A stretch of DNA of 64,000 bases from Pollutimonas sp. M17 (GCF_025836975.1 NZ_CP107548.1:1798001-1862000); one strand, 5' to 3'; shown: positions 1 to 9,083, counted from the stretch's first letter. Numbers and translations: made by a program. The notes: a model not told the origin generated them from the sequence alone.

Positions 1-2
1 CC

Positions 3-791
3 GTTGCCGCCGCCAAGGCCAACCTTAAGGCGGCCGATATCAACCTGGGCTATACCAAGGTCGTGTCCCCCATCGATGGCCGCATCGGCAAATCGCTGGT
101 CACCGAAGGCGCCCTGGTCAGCGCCAGCGCCGCCACGCAGATGGCCACGGTGCAGCAGCTGGACCGCGTTTATGTCGACATCACGCGTTCGACCACGCAG
201 CTGGCGCAGTTGCGCCGCGCGATGGACGAAGGAATCCTCAAGCAGGCCGGCGACCCCGCCGCGCAAGTGCTGCTGGAAGACGGCAGCGCCTACAAGCACC
301 AGGGCAAGCTGCTCTTTTCGGGCGTCAGCGTCGATCCCACCACGGGCCAGGTGAACCTCCGGGCCGAGTTCGACAACCCCGAGCAGATCCTGCTTCCCGG
401 CATGTACGTCCGGGTGCGCCTGCAACAGGGCGTCGATGAAAAAGCCCTGCTGGTGCCGGAACAGGCCATACAGCGCACTTCCGACGGACTGAGCAGCCTG
501 ATGGTCGTCAAGGAAGGCAAGGTGCAGCCCGTCGCGGTGTCGGTAGGCTCTCAGGTCAAGGGAAAATCCATCATCTACAAGGGACTGAATCCGGGCGACG
601 TGGTCGTCGTGGAGGGCTTCCAGAAGATTCGCCCCGGTGCGGCGGTGCAGCCCATTCCATGGAAGGAATCACAGGCGGCCGGCCAGGGCGGGGCCGCCCA
701 GGGCGCCGATGCGGGCAAAACCGACCCGGCGGCGCAGCAAGGCCAGCCCCAGGGCGATGCTTCCGGATCCAAACCCGCCTCCCAGGGCTGA
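3..791 (+). CDS. RND efflux periplasmic adaptor (AcrA/MexA type), 5' end missing
   Basis: This is the C-terminal 262 residues of a membrane fusion protein that links an inner-membrane RND pump to an outer-membrane channel in the periplasm. The reading frame is open to the left edge, so the signal peptide, lipobox and first part of the hairpin are outside the window. The visible part starts in the end of the alpha-hairpin and lipoyl half-motif (GYTKVVSPIDG), then runs through the beta-barrel (VYVDITRS, LRAEFDNPEQILLPGMYVRV) and the membrane-proximal domain (GLNPGDVVVVEGFQKIRPG), all typical of AcrA/MexA. The last 35 or so residues are a Gly/Gln/Ala-rich tail without obvious fold. The pump gene follows 66 bases later on the same strand, so the two are very likely one operon. 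The exact substrate range cannot be read from sequence. Confidence 0.93.
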   Translation, partial: VAAAKANLKAADINLGYTKVVSPIDGRIGKSLVTEGALVSASAATQMATVQQLDRVYVDITRSTTQLAQLRRAMDEGILKQAGDPAAQVLLEDGSAYKHQGKLLFSGVSVDPTTGQVNLRAEFDNPEQILLPGMYVRVRLQQGVDEKALLVPEQAIQRTSDGLSSLMVVKEGKVQPVAVSVGSQVKGKSIIYKGLNPGDVVVVEGFQKIRPGAAVQPIPWKESQAAGQGGAAQGADAGKTDPAAQQGQPQGDASGSKPASQG

Positions 792-857
792 GGCTTCCTC
801 AGTCCCGCGGGCCGGACATGGCGGCCCGCCGCGTCAATGCTTATAAAGTGAGCGCAC

Positions 858-3800
858 ATGCCACAGTTTTTTATTGAACGACCGATTTTCGCCTGGGTGG
901 TCGCCTTGGGAATCACCCTGGCCGGCTTGCTGGCCATCCCCAACATGCCGGTCTCGCAGTATCCGGAAGTCGCGCCGCCCGCCATCACGATCAATGCCAC
1001 CTATCCCGGCGCATCCGCCGACGATGTGGCCAGTTCCGTCGCCAGCGTAATCGAAAACGAGCTGAACGGCGCAAAAGGGCTGTTGTACTACGAGTCGGTC
1101 AGCGATTCCTACGGCCAGGCCGAGATCACCGTGACCTTCAAGCCGGGAACCAATCCCGACCTGGCCCAGGTCGACGTGCAGAACCGGGTGTCCAATATCA
1201 CGGCCAAGCTGCCCGCCGCGGTGGTGCAGCAGGGCCTGAAGGTCTCGCAAACCAATACCGGCTTCCTGATGGTGGTCACGGTGTCGTCGCGCGACGGATC
1301 GCTGAGCGAAACCGCATTGGCCGATTACATTACGCGCAACATCCAGAACCCGGTGTCGCGCGTGCCGGGCGTGGGCAAGTTCCAGTTGTTCGCGGCGGGC
1401 CGCGCCATGCGCGTCTGGGTGGATCCGGACAAGCTCACCGGTTTCAAGCTCAGCATGGCCGACGTCAATAACGCCATCAGCCGCCAGAACGTGCTGATTT
1501 CCGGCGGCATCATGGGCTCGCCGCCCAATCCCGAGGCGCAGCGCGTGGCGGCTCCCATCGTGGTGAACGGCCAGTTGTCCTCCGTCGAAGAGTTCAGCAA
1601 CATCGTGCTGCGCTCCAACGTCGACGGCTCGTCCGTGCGCCTGGGCGACGTCGCGCGCATCGAGGTCGGGGCCGACAACTACCAGTTCGGCGCGCGCCTG
1701 AACGGCAAGGCCACCGCCGCGTTCGCGATCTCGCTTTCGCCCAACGCCAACGCGCTGTCCACGGCGGAAGGCGTGAAGGCGAAAATGGACGAGCTGTCCG
1801 AGTTCTTCCCGGAGAACATCACCTACGCCGTTCCCTACGACACCTCTCCCTACGTCGAGATTTCCATCGAGCAGGTCGTGCACACGCTGCTCGAAGCCAT
1901 GGTCCTGGTGTTCGTGGTGATGTTCGTCTTCCTGCAGAACGTGCGCTATACACTGATCCCGGCCCTGGTGGTGCCCGTGGCCATACTTGGCGCCTTCGCC
2001 GTCATGCTGGCCCTGGGTTTCTCGATCAACGTGCTGACCATGTTCGCCATGGTGCTGGCCATCGGGATCCTGGTGGACGATGCCATCGTGGTGGTCGAGA
2101 ACGTCGAGCGCATCATGGCCGAGGAGGGCCTGCCGCCCAAAGAGGCCACCAAGAAAGCCATGCCGCAGATCAGCGGCGCCATCGTCGGCATCACGCTGGT
2201 GCTGACCACGGTGTTCCTGCCGCTGGCCTTCATGTCGGGATCGGTGGGCGTCATCTACCGCCAGTTTTCGGTGGCCATGGCGGTGTCCATCCTGTTCTCG
2301 GCGCTGCTGGCGTTGACCTTCACTCCCGCCTTGTGCGCAACCATACTCAAGCCCATACCCAAGGGCCACCACGCCACCAAAAAGGGTTTCTTCGGCTGGT
2401 TCAACCGCTCCTTCGACAACACCACGCAGCGCTACGAGGGCTGGGTGGGCCGCAGCCTGAAGCGCGGCGGACGGATGATGCTGGTCTATCTGGTGCTGGT
2501 CATCGCCCTGGGCTGGCTCTACCTGCGCCTGCCCACCTCCTTCCTGCCCGAGGAAGACCAGGGCTACGTGGTCGCCAACATCGAACTGCCCGCCGGCTCC
2601 ACCGCCAACCGCACCGTGGAGATCATCGAGCAGGTGGAGCAGTACTTCAGCAAGATTCCGGAAGTGGCCAACATCATCACTGTCCAGGGCTTCAGCTTCA
2701 ACGGCAACGGGCTCAATTCGGCGATTGCCTTCGTCCCGCTGAAGGATTTCTCGGAACGCAAGAGCCCCGGCAGCTCCGCCCAGGCAATTTCCGGCCAGGC
2801 CATGCAGAAGCTGTTGTTCGGCTTGCCGGACGCCATGGTGTTCTCCATCGTTCCGCCGGCGATTTCATCGCTGGGCAACGCATCCGGTTTCGACATGCGC
2901 CTGGAGGATCGCGGCGGGCGAGGGCACGACGCGCTGATGGCGGCTTCCCAGCAACTGCTTCAAATGGCGGCCCAGAACCCGGTGCTGTCGCAGACGCGCA
3001 TCACCGGCCTTGGGCCGGGCGCGCAGCTTAGCCTGACCATAGACCGCGACAAGGCCGCCGCCCTGGGCGTCGATTTCGCCGAAGCGGCGCAGCTTGTTTC
3101 CACCGCCATGGGCTCGTCCTATGTCGGGAAATTCACCAATCAGGGCTGGATCCAGAACGTGTGGGTGCAGGCCGACCAGGGCCATCGCATGAAGCCGGAC
3201 GACGTGCTCAAGCTGAATGCGCGCAACAGCCAGGGCGAGATGGTGCCGCTGTCCTCCTTCGTGTCCTACGAGTGGGTGGAGGGGCCCGTGCAGGTCGTGC
3301 GCTACAACAGCTACGAATCCGTGCGCATAGGCGGATCGGCGGGCCCGGGCTATTCCACGGGCGAAGCCATGGCGGAAATGGAAAAGCTGGTCGGCCAGTT
3401 GCCGGCCGGCTTCGGCGTCGAATGGACCGGGCTGTCCTATCAGGAAATCCAGGCCGGCGGCCAGACGACCATCCTGCTCAGCCTGGCCGTGCTGGTCGTC
3501 TTCATGGTGCTGGCGGCGCTGTATGAAAGCTGGGCCATACCGCTGTCCGTCATGCTGGCCGTCCCGCTGGGCATGCTGGGCGCCGTCGCCATGACGACGG
3601 TCATGGGCATGTCCAACGACGTGTATTTCCAGGTCGGCATGATTACGGTCATCGGCCTGGCGGCGAAGAACGCCATCTTGATCGTCGAGTTCGCCAAGGA
3701 TCTGTACGCCACCGGCAAAACCAGCCTTCTGGACGCCACGATCGAGGCGGCGCGCCTGCGCTTCCGGCCCATTCTCATGACCTCCTTCGCCTTCATCCTG

Positions 3801-4067
3801 GGCGTGCTGCCGCTCGCCCTGGCGACCGGCGCCGGTGCGGCCAGCCAGAACGCGGTGGGCCTGGGCGTGCTGGGCGGCATGCTGGCGGCCACGCCTCTGG
3901 CGGTCTTGTTCGTGCCGGCCTTTTTCGTCGTCGTGCTGACCCTGTTCAAGGTCAGGCCGGACAAGCTGCTTGGCGGCCATGTGCCCCATGCGGTGCATGA
4001 CGCCGGCGCGCATGGCGCCACTCACCAGGAACCCCATGAGAACAAGACGGGGGACAAGCATGAATAA
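858..4067 (+). CDS. RND multidrug efflux transporter (AcrB/MexB, HAE1 family)
   Basis: Proton-driven inner-membrane pump of 1069 residues, near the usual 1040-1050 for the hydrophobe/amphiphile efflux family. It begins MPQFFIERPIFAWVVA, the standard start of this family, with the first membrane helix followed by the large periplasmic porter and docking loop. The TM4 proton-relay motif (GILVDDAIVVVENVERI) and the TM10 lysine motif (GLAAKNAILIVEFAKDL) are present, so the proton pathway looks intact. The second half repeats the layout of the first, as expected from the internal duplication. Membrane helices recur near residues 340-490 and 870-1030. The last 30 residues are unusually histidine-rich (VPHAVHDAGAHGATHQEPH). 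The stop codon overlaps the start of the channel gene by 8 bases, indicating translational coupling. Confidence 0.97.
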   Translation: MPQFFIERPIFAWVVALGITLAGLLAIPNMPVSQYPEVAPPAITINATYPGASADDVASSVASVIENELNGAKGLLYYESVSDSYGQAEITVTFKPGTNPDLAQVDVQNRVSNITAKLPAAVVQQGLKVSQTNTGFLMVVTVSSRDGSLSETALADYITRNIQNPVSRVPGVGKFQLFAAGRAMRVWVDPDKLTGFKLSMADVNNAISRQNVLISGGIMGSPPNPEAQRVAAPIVVNGQLSSVEEFSNIVLRSNVDGSSVRLGDVARIEVGADNYQFGARLNGKATAAFAISLSPNANALSTAEGVKAKMDELSEFFPENITYAVPYDTSPYVEISIEQVVHTLLEAMVLVFVVMFVFLQNVRYTLIPALVVPVAILGAFAVMLALGFSINVLTMFAMVLAIGILVDDAIVVVENVERIMAEEGLPPKEATKKAMPQISGAIVGITLVLTTVFLPLAFMSGSVGVIYRQFSVAMAVSILFSALLALTFTPALCATILKPIPKGHHATKKGFFGWFNRSFDNTTQRYEGWVGRSLKRGGRMMLVYLVLVIALGWLYLRLPTSFLPEEDQGYVVANIELPAGSTANRTVEIIEQVEQYFSKIPEVANIITVQGFSFNGNGLNSAIAFVPLKDFSERKSPGSSAQAISGQAMQKLLFGLPDAMVFSIVPPAISSLGNASGFDMRLEDRGGRGHDALMAASQQLLQMAAQNPVLSQTRITGLGPGAQLSLTIDRDKAAALGVDFAEAAQLVSTAMGSSYVGKFTNQGWIQNVWVQADQGHRMKPDDVLKLNARNSQGEMVPLSSFVSYEWVEGPVQVVRYNSYESVRIGGSAGPGYSTGEAMAEMEKLVGQLPAGFGVEWTGLSYQEIQAGGQTTILLSLAVLVVFMVLAALYESWAIPLSVMLAVPLGMLGAVAMTTVMGMSNDVYFQVGMITVIGLAAKNAILIVEFAKDLYATGKTSLLDATIEAARLRFRPILMTSFAFILGVLPLALATGAGAASQNAVGLGVLGGMLAATPLAVLFVPAFFVVVLTLFKVRPDKLLGGHVPHAVHDAGAHGATHQEPHENKTGDKHE

Positions 4068-5595
4068 TCGCCTTTTCCAGCGCGCCGCCTTGCCGCTGCT
4101 GATTACGCTGGCGCTGGCCGGCTGCTCGCTGGCGCCCAAGTACGAGCGCCCGGACGCGCCCGTGCCGGCCCAGTATCCGGACGCCGCGGCCGTGAACAAC
4201 AGCGGACCGAACAGCGCCCAGTCCGTGGCGCCCAATGCGGTCACCAGTTCCGATCTGGGCTGGAGCGAGTTTTTCAACGACCCGCGCCTGAAAGCCCTTA
4301 TCGAACTGGCGCTGGCCAACAACCGCGACATGCGCATCGCCGTCGAGCGGGTGCAGGAGGCCAAGGCGCAGTACGGCATCGCCGACAGCGACCGCTATCC
4401 CACGCTGGGCGTCGGCGGCAATGCGCAGATCACGCGCAATCCCGAGAACTTGCGTGTGAACGGCGCGGAATCTTCAAGCGTCACGCGCTATTACCAGGCG
4501 GGCGTGGGCATGACCGCGTTCGAACTGGATTTCTTCGGGCGCGTCAGAAACCTGTCCGAAGCCGCGTATCAACAGTACCTGGCCACGGCACAGGCCCGGC
4601 GCACCGTGCATATCAATCTGGTGGCCCAGGTGGCCGAGGCGTACTTCCGCCTGCGCACGGCCCAGCAACTGGAAGTGCTGATGCGCAGTACCCTGAAGTC
4701 CAGGGAAAGCACCATGTCGCTGGTGCAGGCCCGCTATGACGCCGGCGTTGCCTCGGCGCTGGATCTGAACCAGGCGCGCGGGCAGCTCGATACGGTGCGG
4801 GCCGACCTGACCGGCATCCGCCGCGCGCAGTCGCAGGCGCAGAACGCCCTGCAATTGCTGCTGGGTTCGCAGCCGCCGGCCGACCTGCCGCCGCCCGCGG
4901 TCTTCGGGCGCGACCAGGTGCTGGCCGCCATACCGGTGGGCCTGCCGTCCGAGTTGCTGACCCGGCGTCCCGACATACTGGGCGCCGAAAACGCCTTGCT
5001 CTCGGCCAATGCCAATGTGGGCGCGGCGCGGGCGGCGTTTTTCCCCAATATCTCGATTACCGGCCTGCTGGGCTTCGCCAGCCCTCAGTTGGGCGGCCTG
5101 TTCGGTTCGGGCCAGCGTTTCTGGCAGTTCTCGCCCCAATTGCAGGTGCCGATTTTCTCGGGCGGTGTCAGCGGCAATCTGGACCTGGCCAAGGCCCGGA
5201 AGAACATTGCCGTCGCCCAATACGAGAAAGCCATCCAGACGGCATTCCGCGAAGTGGCCGATGCGCTGGCCGGGGAAGCGACCTATTCAGGCCAGCTGGA
5301 CGCGCTGCGCTCTTTGCAGACCTCGGCCTCCGAAAGCCTGCGATTGGCCCAACTGCGCTATGAAACCGGCATAGACAGCTTCCTTCAGGTGCAGAATGCC
5401 GAGGTCGACCTGTACACCACGCAACGCACCCTGCTGCAAACGGGCATGGATTCCCTGTTGAACCGGGTCGAGCTGTACAAGGCGCTGGGCGGGGGCTGGC
5501 TGCGGGATTCGGCCCCGCCCTTGCCGACCACGACGCAGGATACGGTGTCCGGTAGCATCGATGGCCTGCAGGGCGCCGGGACAACAAGCCAATAA
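4060..5595 (+). CDS. Outer-membrane efflux channel lipoprotein (OprM/NodT family)
   Basis: 511-residue TolC-like channel that completes the tripartite pump. The chosen ATG at 4060 gives a classic lipoprotein signal: positive start MNNRLFQR, a hydrophobic stretch, and the lipobox LALAGC with Cys22 as the lipidated residue. The in-frame start further upstream lies within the pump gene and would destroy the signal peptide. Two outer-membrane efflux repeats follow (GWSEFFNDPRLKALIELAL and the duplicated helices around GVASALDLNQARGQ and GIDSFLQVQNAEVD). The ATG overlaps the pump stop by 8 bases. The adaptor-pump-channel order is that of mexAB-oprM. Downstream there are 57 bases before pdxJ, so read-through is possible. 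Confidence 0.96.
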   Translation: MNNRLFQRAALPLLITLALAGCSLAPKYERPDAPVPAQYPDAAAVNNSGPNSAQSVAPNAVTSSDLGWSEFFNDPRLKALIELALANNRDMRIAVERVQEAKAQYGIADSDRYPTLGVGGNAQITRNPENLRVNGAESSSVTRYYQAGVGMTAFELDFFGRVRNLSEAAYQQYLATAQARRTVHINLVAQVAEAYFRLRTAQQLEVLMRSTLKSRESTMSLVQARYDAGVASALDLNQARGQLDTVRADLTGIRRAQSQAQNALQLLLGSQPPADLPPPAVFGRDQVLAAIPVGLPSELLTRRPDILGAENALLSANANVGAARAAFFPNISITGLLGFASPQLGGLFGSGQRFWQFSPQLQVPIFSGGVSGNLDLAKARKNIAVAQYEKAIQTAFREVADALAGEATYSGQLDALRSLQTSASESLRLAQLRYETGIDSFLQVQNAEVDLYTTQRTLLQTGMDSLLNRVELYKALGGGWLRDSAPPLPTTTQDTVSGSIDGLQGAGTTSQ

Positions 5596-5652
5596 AAGGT
5601 AATAATAGGGAAGAGGATTTTTTTACCGGCAACGAAGGGGTGGTGCATCGAA

Positions 5653-6372
5653 ATGATTGAATTGGGTGTAAATATTGATCATGTCGCCACCCTGCGCCAG
5701 CAGCGCCATACCGTTTATCCCGACCCCATCCAGGCGGCCCTGCGCGCCGAGGACGCCGGCGCGGACGTCATTACCCTGCACCTGCGCGAAGATCGCCGCC
5801 ACATCCAGGATGCCGATGTGACCGCGATGCGGCCTCTGCTGCGCACCCGCATGAACCTCGAATGCGCGATTACCGCTGAAATGCTGGGCATTGCCTGTCA
5901 GGTTCGTCCGCAAGACGTCTGCCTGGTGCCCGAAAAGCGCAGCGAACTGACCACGGAAGGCGGGCTCGACGTCCTGGGCCAGTTCGACGCCGTGCGGCAA
6001 GCCGTCGCCCAATTGCACGACGCCGGCATACGCGTTTCGCTGTTCATCGACCCCGAAGCCGCCCAGATCGATGCCGCCCAGCGGGCGGGGGCCACCGTCA
6101 TCGAGCTTCACACCGGCGCGTATTCCGATGCGCCCGACGCGTCAAGCATCGACGCCGAGCTTGCGCGGCTGCGCGGTGCCGTGGCGGCGGGCGTGGGACT
6201 GGGCCTGCGCGTCAATGCGGGCCATGGCCTGCACTACGAGAACGTCCAGTCCATCGTGGCCATGCCCGGCATCGCCGAACTCAATATTGGACACGCCATC
6301 GTGGCGCGCGCCGTCTTCGACGGATGGGAAAAAGCCGTGCGCGACATGAAGGCGCTGCTTAGAAAAGGATGA
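5653..6372 (+). CDS. pdxJ: Pyridoxine 5'-phosphate synthase
   Basis: PdxJ condenses 3-amino-2-oxopropyl phosphate with 1-deoxyxylulose 5-phosphate to make pyridoxine 5'-phosphate, the last ring-forming step of DXP-dependent vitamin B6 synthesis in the cytoplasm. The 239-residue length is normal for this TIM-barrel enzyme. Diagnostic motifs are [16 protein letters not shown] at the start, [29 protein letters not shown] and [12 protein letters not shown]. The start is the first ATG after an A/G-rich leader that contains gaagg. The gene ends in an ATGA overlap with the nitroreductase gene, so the two are translated together. Its substrate DXP is also the substrate of Dxr, encoded about 30 kb away in this window. 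Confidence 0.97.
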   Translation: MIELGVNIDHVATLRQQRHTVYPDPIQAALRAEDAGADVITLHLREDRRHIQDADVTAMRPLLRTRMNLECAITAEMLGIACQVRPQDVCLVPEKRSELTTEGGLDVLGQFDAVRQAVAQLHDAGIRVSLFIDPEAAQIDAAQRAGATVIELHTGAYSDAPDASSIDAELARLRGAVAAGVGLGLRVNAGHGLHYENVQSIVAMPGIAELNIGHAIVARAVFDGWEKAVRDMKALLRKG

Positions 6373-6953
6373 AGATGTCTGCTGTAGCACCAATCGATTA
6401 TTTGCTTTCCCGCCGTTCCGCCAAATTCGTGCAGGCTCCCGGCCCCTCTGAAGACGAGCTCGGGCGCATTCTGCAGTCGGCCATGTCGGCACCCGATCAT
6501 GGGCAGTTGCGGCCCTGGCGCTTCGCGCTGATACGCGGCGACGCCATAGGGCGCCTGGCCGACATGGCGATAAGCGCCATCAAGTCGGCCGGCCTGCCGC
6601 TGGCTCCCGAGAAAGAAGCGAACAACCGCCGCTGGCTGGCCCAGGTCCCCTTGCTGATCGCCGTCGCATGCCGGCTCGATCACGCCAACACCAAGATCCC
6701 CGAGCACGAAAGACTACTTGCCACGGGCGCCGCGGTCACCAACATATTGAATGCCGCCCATATGCTGGGTTATGCGGCTTTCTGGAGCACAGGCCTGGGG
6801 ACCTATGTCGACGAAGTCGGCGAAGCGCTGGGCTTCGACAGCCTGGATTACCGCTTCATGGGCTATGTGGCCATCGGCACGCCCATCAATGCGCCGGGCA
6901 CTCAGCCGCGTCCCGATTATCGCCAGTTTGTCACCGAGTGGCAGGGCACCTAG
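6369..6953 (+). CDS. Nitroreductase family protein (YdjA-like)
   Basis: 194-residue FMN-binding nitroreductase-fold protein. The N-terminal motif [16 protein letters not shown] followed by [14 protein letters not shown] is typical of the compact YdjA subgroup, where the Arg-Arg-Ser stretch and the SAPDHG segment contact FMN. A second conserved patch, [14 protein letters not shown], lies near the dimer and flavin interface. The natural substrate of this group is unknown; reduction of nitro or quinone compounds with NAD(P)H is the family activity. The ATG at 6369 overlaps the pdxJ stop (ATGA). A second ATG six bases later is an equally possible start. There is no sign of truncation. Confidence 0.9.
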   Translation: MKMSAVAPIDYLLSRRSAKFVQAPGPSEDELGRILQSAMSAPDHGQLRPWRFALIRGDAIGRLADMAISAIKSAGLPLAPEKEANNRRWLAQVPLLIAVACRLDHANTKIPEHERLLATGAAVTNILNAAHMLGYAAFWSTGLGTYVDEVGEALGFDSLDYRFMGYVAIGTPINAPGTQPRPDYRQFVTEWQGT

Positions 6954-7121
6954 CTTCTGCCCGCTGCTTGCCTGGCTGCCCGGTGTCGGGATTTGCTTCC
7001 CCCCTCGGCAGGCGGGACACCGGGTATCTCGTTTTCCGGCCGGCTCACGGATGATCGACGATTTCATTCGCGCGGCTTGCCGACCGGGTGATCGCCGTCC
7101 CCCTGATTGGAGTATCTGGAA

Positions 7122-8561
7122 ATGAAACTACTGAAAACGGATGTGGCCATTATCGGCGCCGGCACGGCGGGGCTGTCCGCCTATCGGGCGGTGAAATCGG
7201 CCGGTTTGAATGTGCTGCTGATCGAAGGCGGGCCGCACGGGACAACCTGCGCGCGGGTGGGCTGCATGCCATCGAAGCTGCTTATCGCCGCCGCCGAGGC
7301 CGCCCATACCGCGGCATCGGCGGAGCCCTTCGGCGTTCATATCGACGGCGCGATTCGCATTGACGGAACCCAGGTCATGGATCGGGTCAAACGCGAGCGC
7401 GATCGCTTCGTGGGTTTCGTGCTTGAAAGCGTGGAAAGCATGCCGGCCGGCGACAAGATTACCGGCCATGCGCGGTTCATTTCCGATACGGTGCTGCATG
7501 TCGACGATCATACCGAGATCCAGGCGTCCCGCGTGGTCATCGCCACGGGATCCTCGCCCGTGGTGCCCGAATCCTATAAAAGCCTGGGCGATCGCATCGT
7601 GGTCAATGACGATGTATTCGAATGGAAGGATTTGCCGCGCAGCGTGATGGTGGTGGGCGCCGGCGTCATCGGCCTGGAGCTGGGCCAGGCGCTGGCCCGG
7701 CTGGGCGTCAAGACATGCATTGTGAACCGCAGCGGCAATCTGGGCGGCCTGACGGACCCCGAGGTCCGGAAGAGCGCGCTGGCCGCCTTCCAGGCGGAAC
7801 TGGACTTGCGCTTGAATACGCAGATCGTGGCCTTGCGTCGGGTGGGTGAGCAGGCCGAAGTGCGCTTCCAGACGGAAGGGCAGCCGGAGGCAACCGAAAC
7901 ATTCGATTATGTATTGGTGGCGGCGGGCCGGCGGCCCAATGTGGCCGGGCTGGGCCTGGAGAATACGTCGGCCACGCTGGACGACGAGGGCATGCCGGAG
8001 TATGACGCGGCCACCCTGCAGCTGGGGTCGGCGCCGATTTTCATCGCGGGCGATGCGAACGGGGTTCTGCCGCTGCTGCACGAGGCGGCCGACGATGGCC
8101 GCATCGCTGGCGAGAACGCCGCTTCGTATCCTCAGGTCAATCCCGGCAAGCGCCGCGCTCCGATGGCGGTGGTGTTTTCGGACCCGCAATTGGCACAGGC
8201 GGGCTTGCGGTTCAGGGAGCTGCCCAAGCAGTGCGTGGCTTTCGGCGAGGTCGACTTCGCGAACCAGGGGCGTTCGCGGGTGATGCTGAAGAATCGCGGG
8301 AAGCTGCGGGTTTATGTCCATAAGGACGGCGGCCGCTTCCTGGGGGCCGAGATGGCGGGGCCTGGCATGGAGCACATCGCCCATTTGCTGGCCTGGGCGG
8401 TGCAGCAGGAACTGACGGTGTCGCAGATGCTGGAGATGCCGTTTTACCATCCTGTGGTCGAAGAGGGCCTGCGGACGGCGTTACGGGAGGCGGCCAAGCA
8501 TCAGGTGGAGGCCAGGCTGGACGATGTTCGCAAGGAGGAGAAGGCGGTCAATAGCAATTGA
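7122..8561 (+). CDS. Dihydrolipoamide dehydrogenase-like flavoprotein (class I disulfide oxidoreductase), orphan
   Basis: 479-residue pyridine nucleotide-disulfide oxidoreductase. It shows the FAD-binding GAGTAG (about residues 12-17), the redox-active pair Cys43/Cys48 in CARVGCMPSK, the NAD-binding GAGVIGLELG, the second FAD motif FIAGDANG, and a C-terminal His443/Glu448 dyad (YHPVVEEGL) equivalent to the HPTxxE acid/base pair of lipoamide dehydrogenase. It differs from the lpdA product at 19.8 kb in lacking a lipoyl domain, and no 2-oxoacid dehydrogenase E1 or E2 genes lie beside it. The ATG at 7122 was preferred to a TTG at 7107 because a ggag box sits nine bases before it. The physiological substrate is uncertain; lipoamide, another disulfide or a quinone are possible. 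Confidence 0.85.
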   Translation: MKLLKTDVAIIGAGTAGLSAYRAVKSAGLNVLLIEGGPHGTTCARVGCMPSKLLIAAAEAAHTAASAEPFGVHIDGAIRIDGTQVMDRVKRERDRFVGFVLESVESMPAGDKITGHARFISDTVLHVDDHTEIQASRVVIATGSSPVVPESYKSLGDRIVVNDDVFEWKDLPRSVMVVGAGVIGLELGQALARLGVKTCIVNRSGNLGGLTDPEVRKSALAAFQAELDLRLNTQIVALRRVGEQAEVRFQTEGQPEATETFDYVLVAAGRRPNVAGLGLENTSATLDDEGMPEYDAATLQLGSAPIFIAGDANGVLPLLHEAADDGRIAGENAASYPQVNPGKRRAPMAVVFSDPQLAQAGLRFRELPKQCVAFGEVDFANQGRSRVMLKNRGKLRVYVHKDGGRFLGAEMAGPGMEHIAHLLAWAVQQELTVSQMLEMPFYHPVVEEGLRTALREAAKHQVEARLDDVRKEEKAVNSN

Positions 8562-8809
8562 TGCGGTCGCCTTCCGGCTTGCCGCCGGATTAGGGGCGCG
8601 TAAATCGACGGTGTCATTGCGGCCGTTTTGCTTATAGCCAAGTCGATTGTGCTGCGGTGTTCAGCTTGCATTGCTTAGGTATTCGTTGTGTCCGTGCATG
8701 CTGTCTTTCTTGTACACATGCTTGCCGTTTTCGTACACGCTTGCTTTTTTTTTGCGCATTTGCTGTTTTTTACACGTGGGCGGGGTGGGGGTGAAGGCCG
8801 TTGGGCCCG

Positions 8810-8847
8810 CGTGACCGGTTCGGCGCGGCGGCGCCGAACCGGTCACG
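8810..8847. repeat. Perfect 17-bp inverted repeat with 4-base loop
   Basis: The arms 8810-8826 and 8831-8847 are exact reverse complements (cgtgaccggttcggcgc), separated by ggcg. Allowing one G-T wobble the stem grows to 20 pairs (8807-8850). No T-run follows on either strand, so it does not look like a plain intrinsic terminator. It could be a REP-like extragenic palindrome, a structured RNA element or a strong pause hairpin between convergent genes. Confidence 0.75.
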
Positions 8848-8902
8848 TGGAGCTGGACCGCTACCCGAGCCCCGCCGCACGTCAGAAGAAGCAAGCTGCA
8901 GC

Positions 8903-8950
8903 CACATGAACGAGAGATTCACATGAATGAGAGATCACATGCGATAGATC
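8903..8950. repeat. Degenerate 16-17 bp direct repeat, three copies
   Basis: Three head-to-tail copies start with cacatg at 8903, 8920 and 8936: cacatgaacgagagatt, cacatgaatgagagat and cacatgcgatagatc. The first two differ by one substitution and one length change, and the third is more diverged. Function is not evident. Confidence 0.55.
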
Positions 8951-9013
8951 AAATGAACAAGCCGCTCAAATCGGCCAGCCGCCAAACCCGAAACAACAAG
9001 CCCAAAAGAGAAA

Positions 9014-9034
9014 GGGCGTGCCCATAGCACGCCC
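9014..9034 (-). terminator. Probable intrinsic terminator of the sco operon
   Basis: Arms gggcgtgc (9014-9021) and gcacgccc (9027-9034) form an 8-bp GC-rich stem with a 5-base loop. On the minus strand the stem is followed by a T-rich tract (tttctctttt), and it lies about 50 bases beyond the sco stop codon, which is the right place for the end of the minus-strand operon. Confidence 0.6.
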
Positions 9035-9083
9035 AATCCGAATATCCATCCGGCGCGCCATTCGCGCCACCACTCCTTTACCT

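Larger units (their letters stand above)
8562..9083. other. Gene-free stretch between the Lpd-like gene and the sco gene (convergent)
   Basis: About 520 bases with no convincing coding sequence. The two flanking genes converge on it. From left to right it holds a weak hairpin just after the flavoprotein gene (tccggc/gccgga), a T-rich stretch with two copies of a gtacac...cttgc motif and a nine-T run (8712-8753), a perfect 17-bp inverted repeat (8810-8847), a degenerate 16-17 bp direct repeat (8903-8950), and a terminator-like hairpin serving the minus strand (9014-9034). Short open frames here have atypical residue composition and no ribosome binding site. Base composition is patchy, which suggests a decayed or non-coding region. 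Confidence 0.7.

Noticed and set aside
834-2372. 512-residue open frame on the minus strand opposite the efflux pump gene
   Set aside because: His/Gly/Asp-rich composition is that of an antisense shadow of a GC-rich gene; the plus-strand AcrB motifs are complete.
8661-8909. Two short open frames (one on each strand) in the gene-free stretch
   Set aside because: No ribosome binding site, odd composition caused by the T-run and the inverted repeat, and no recognisable domain.
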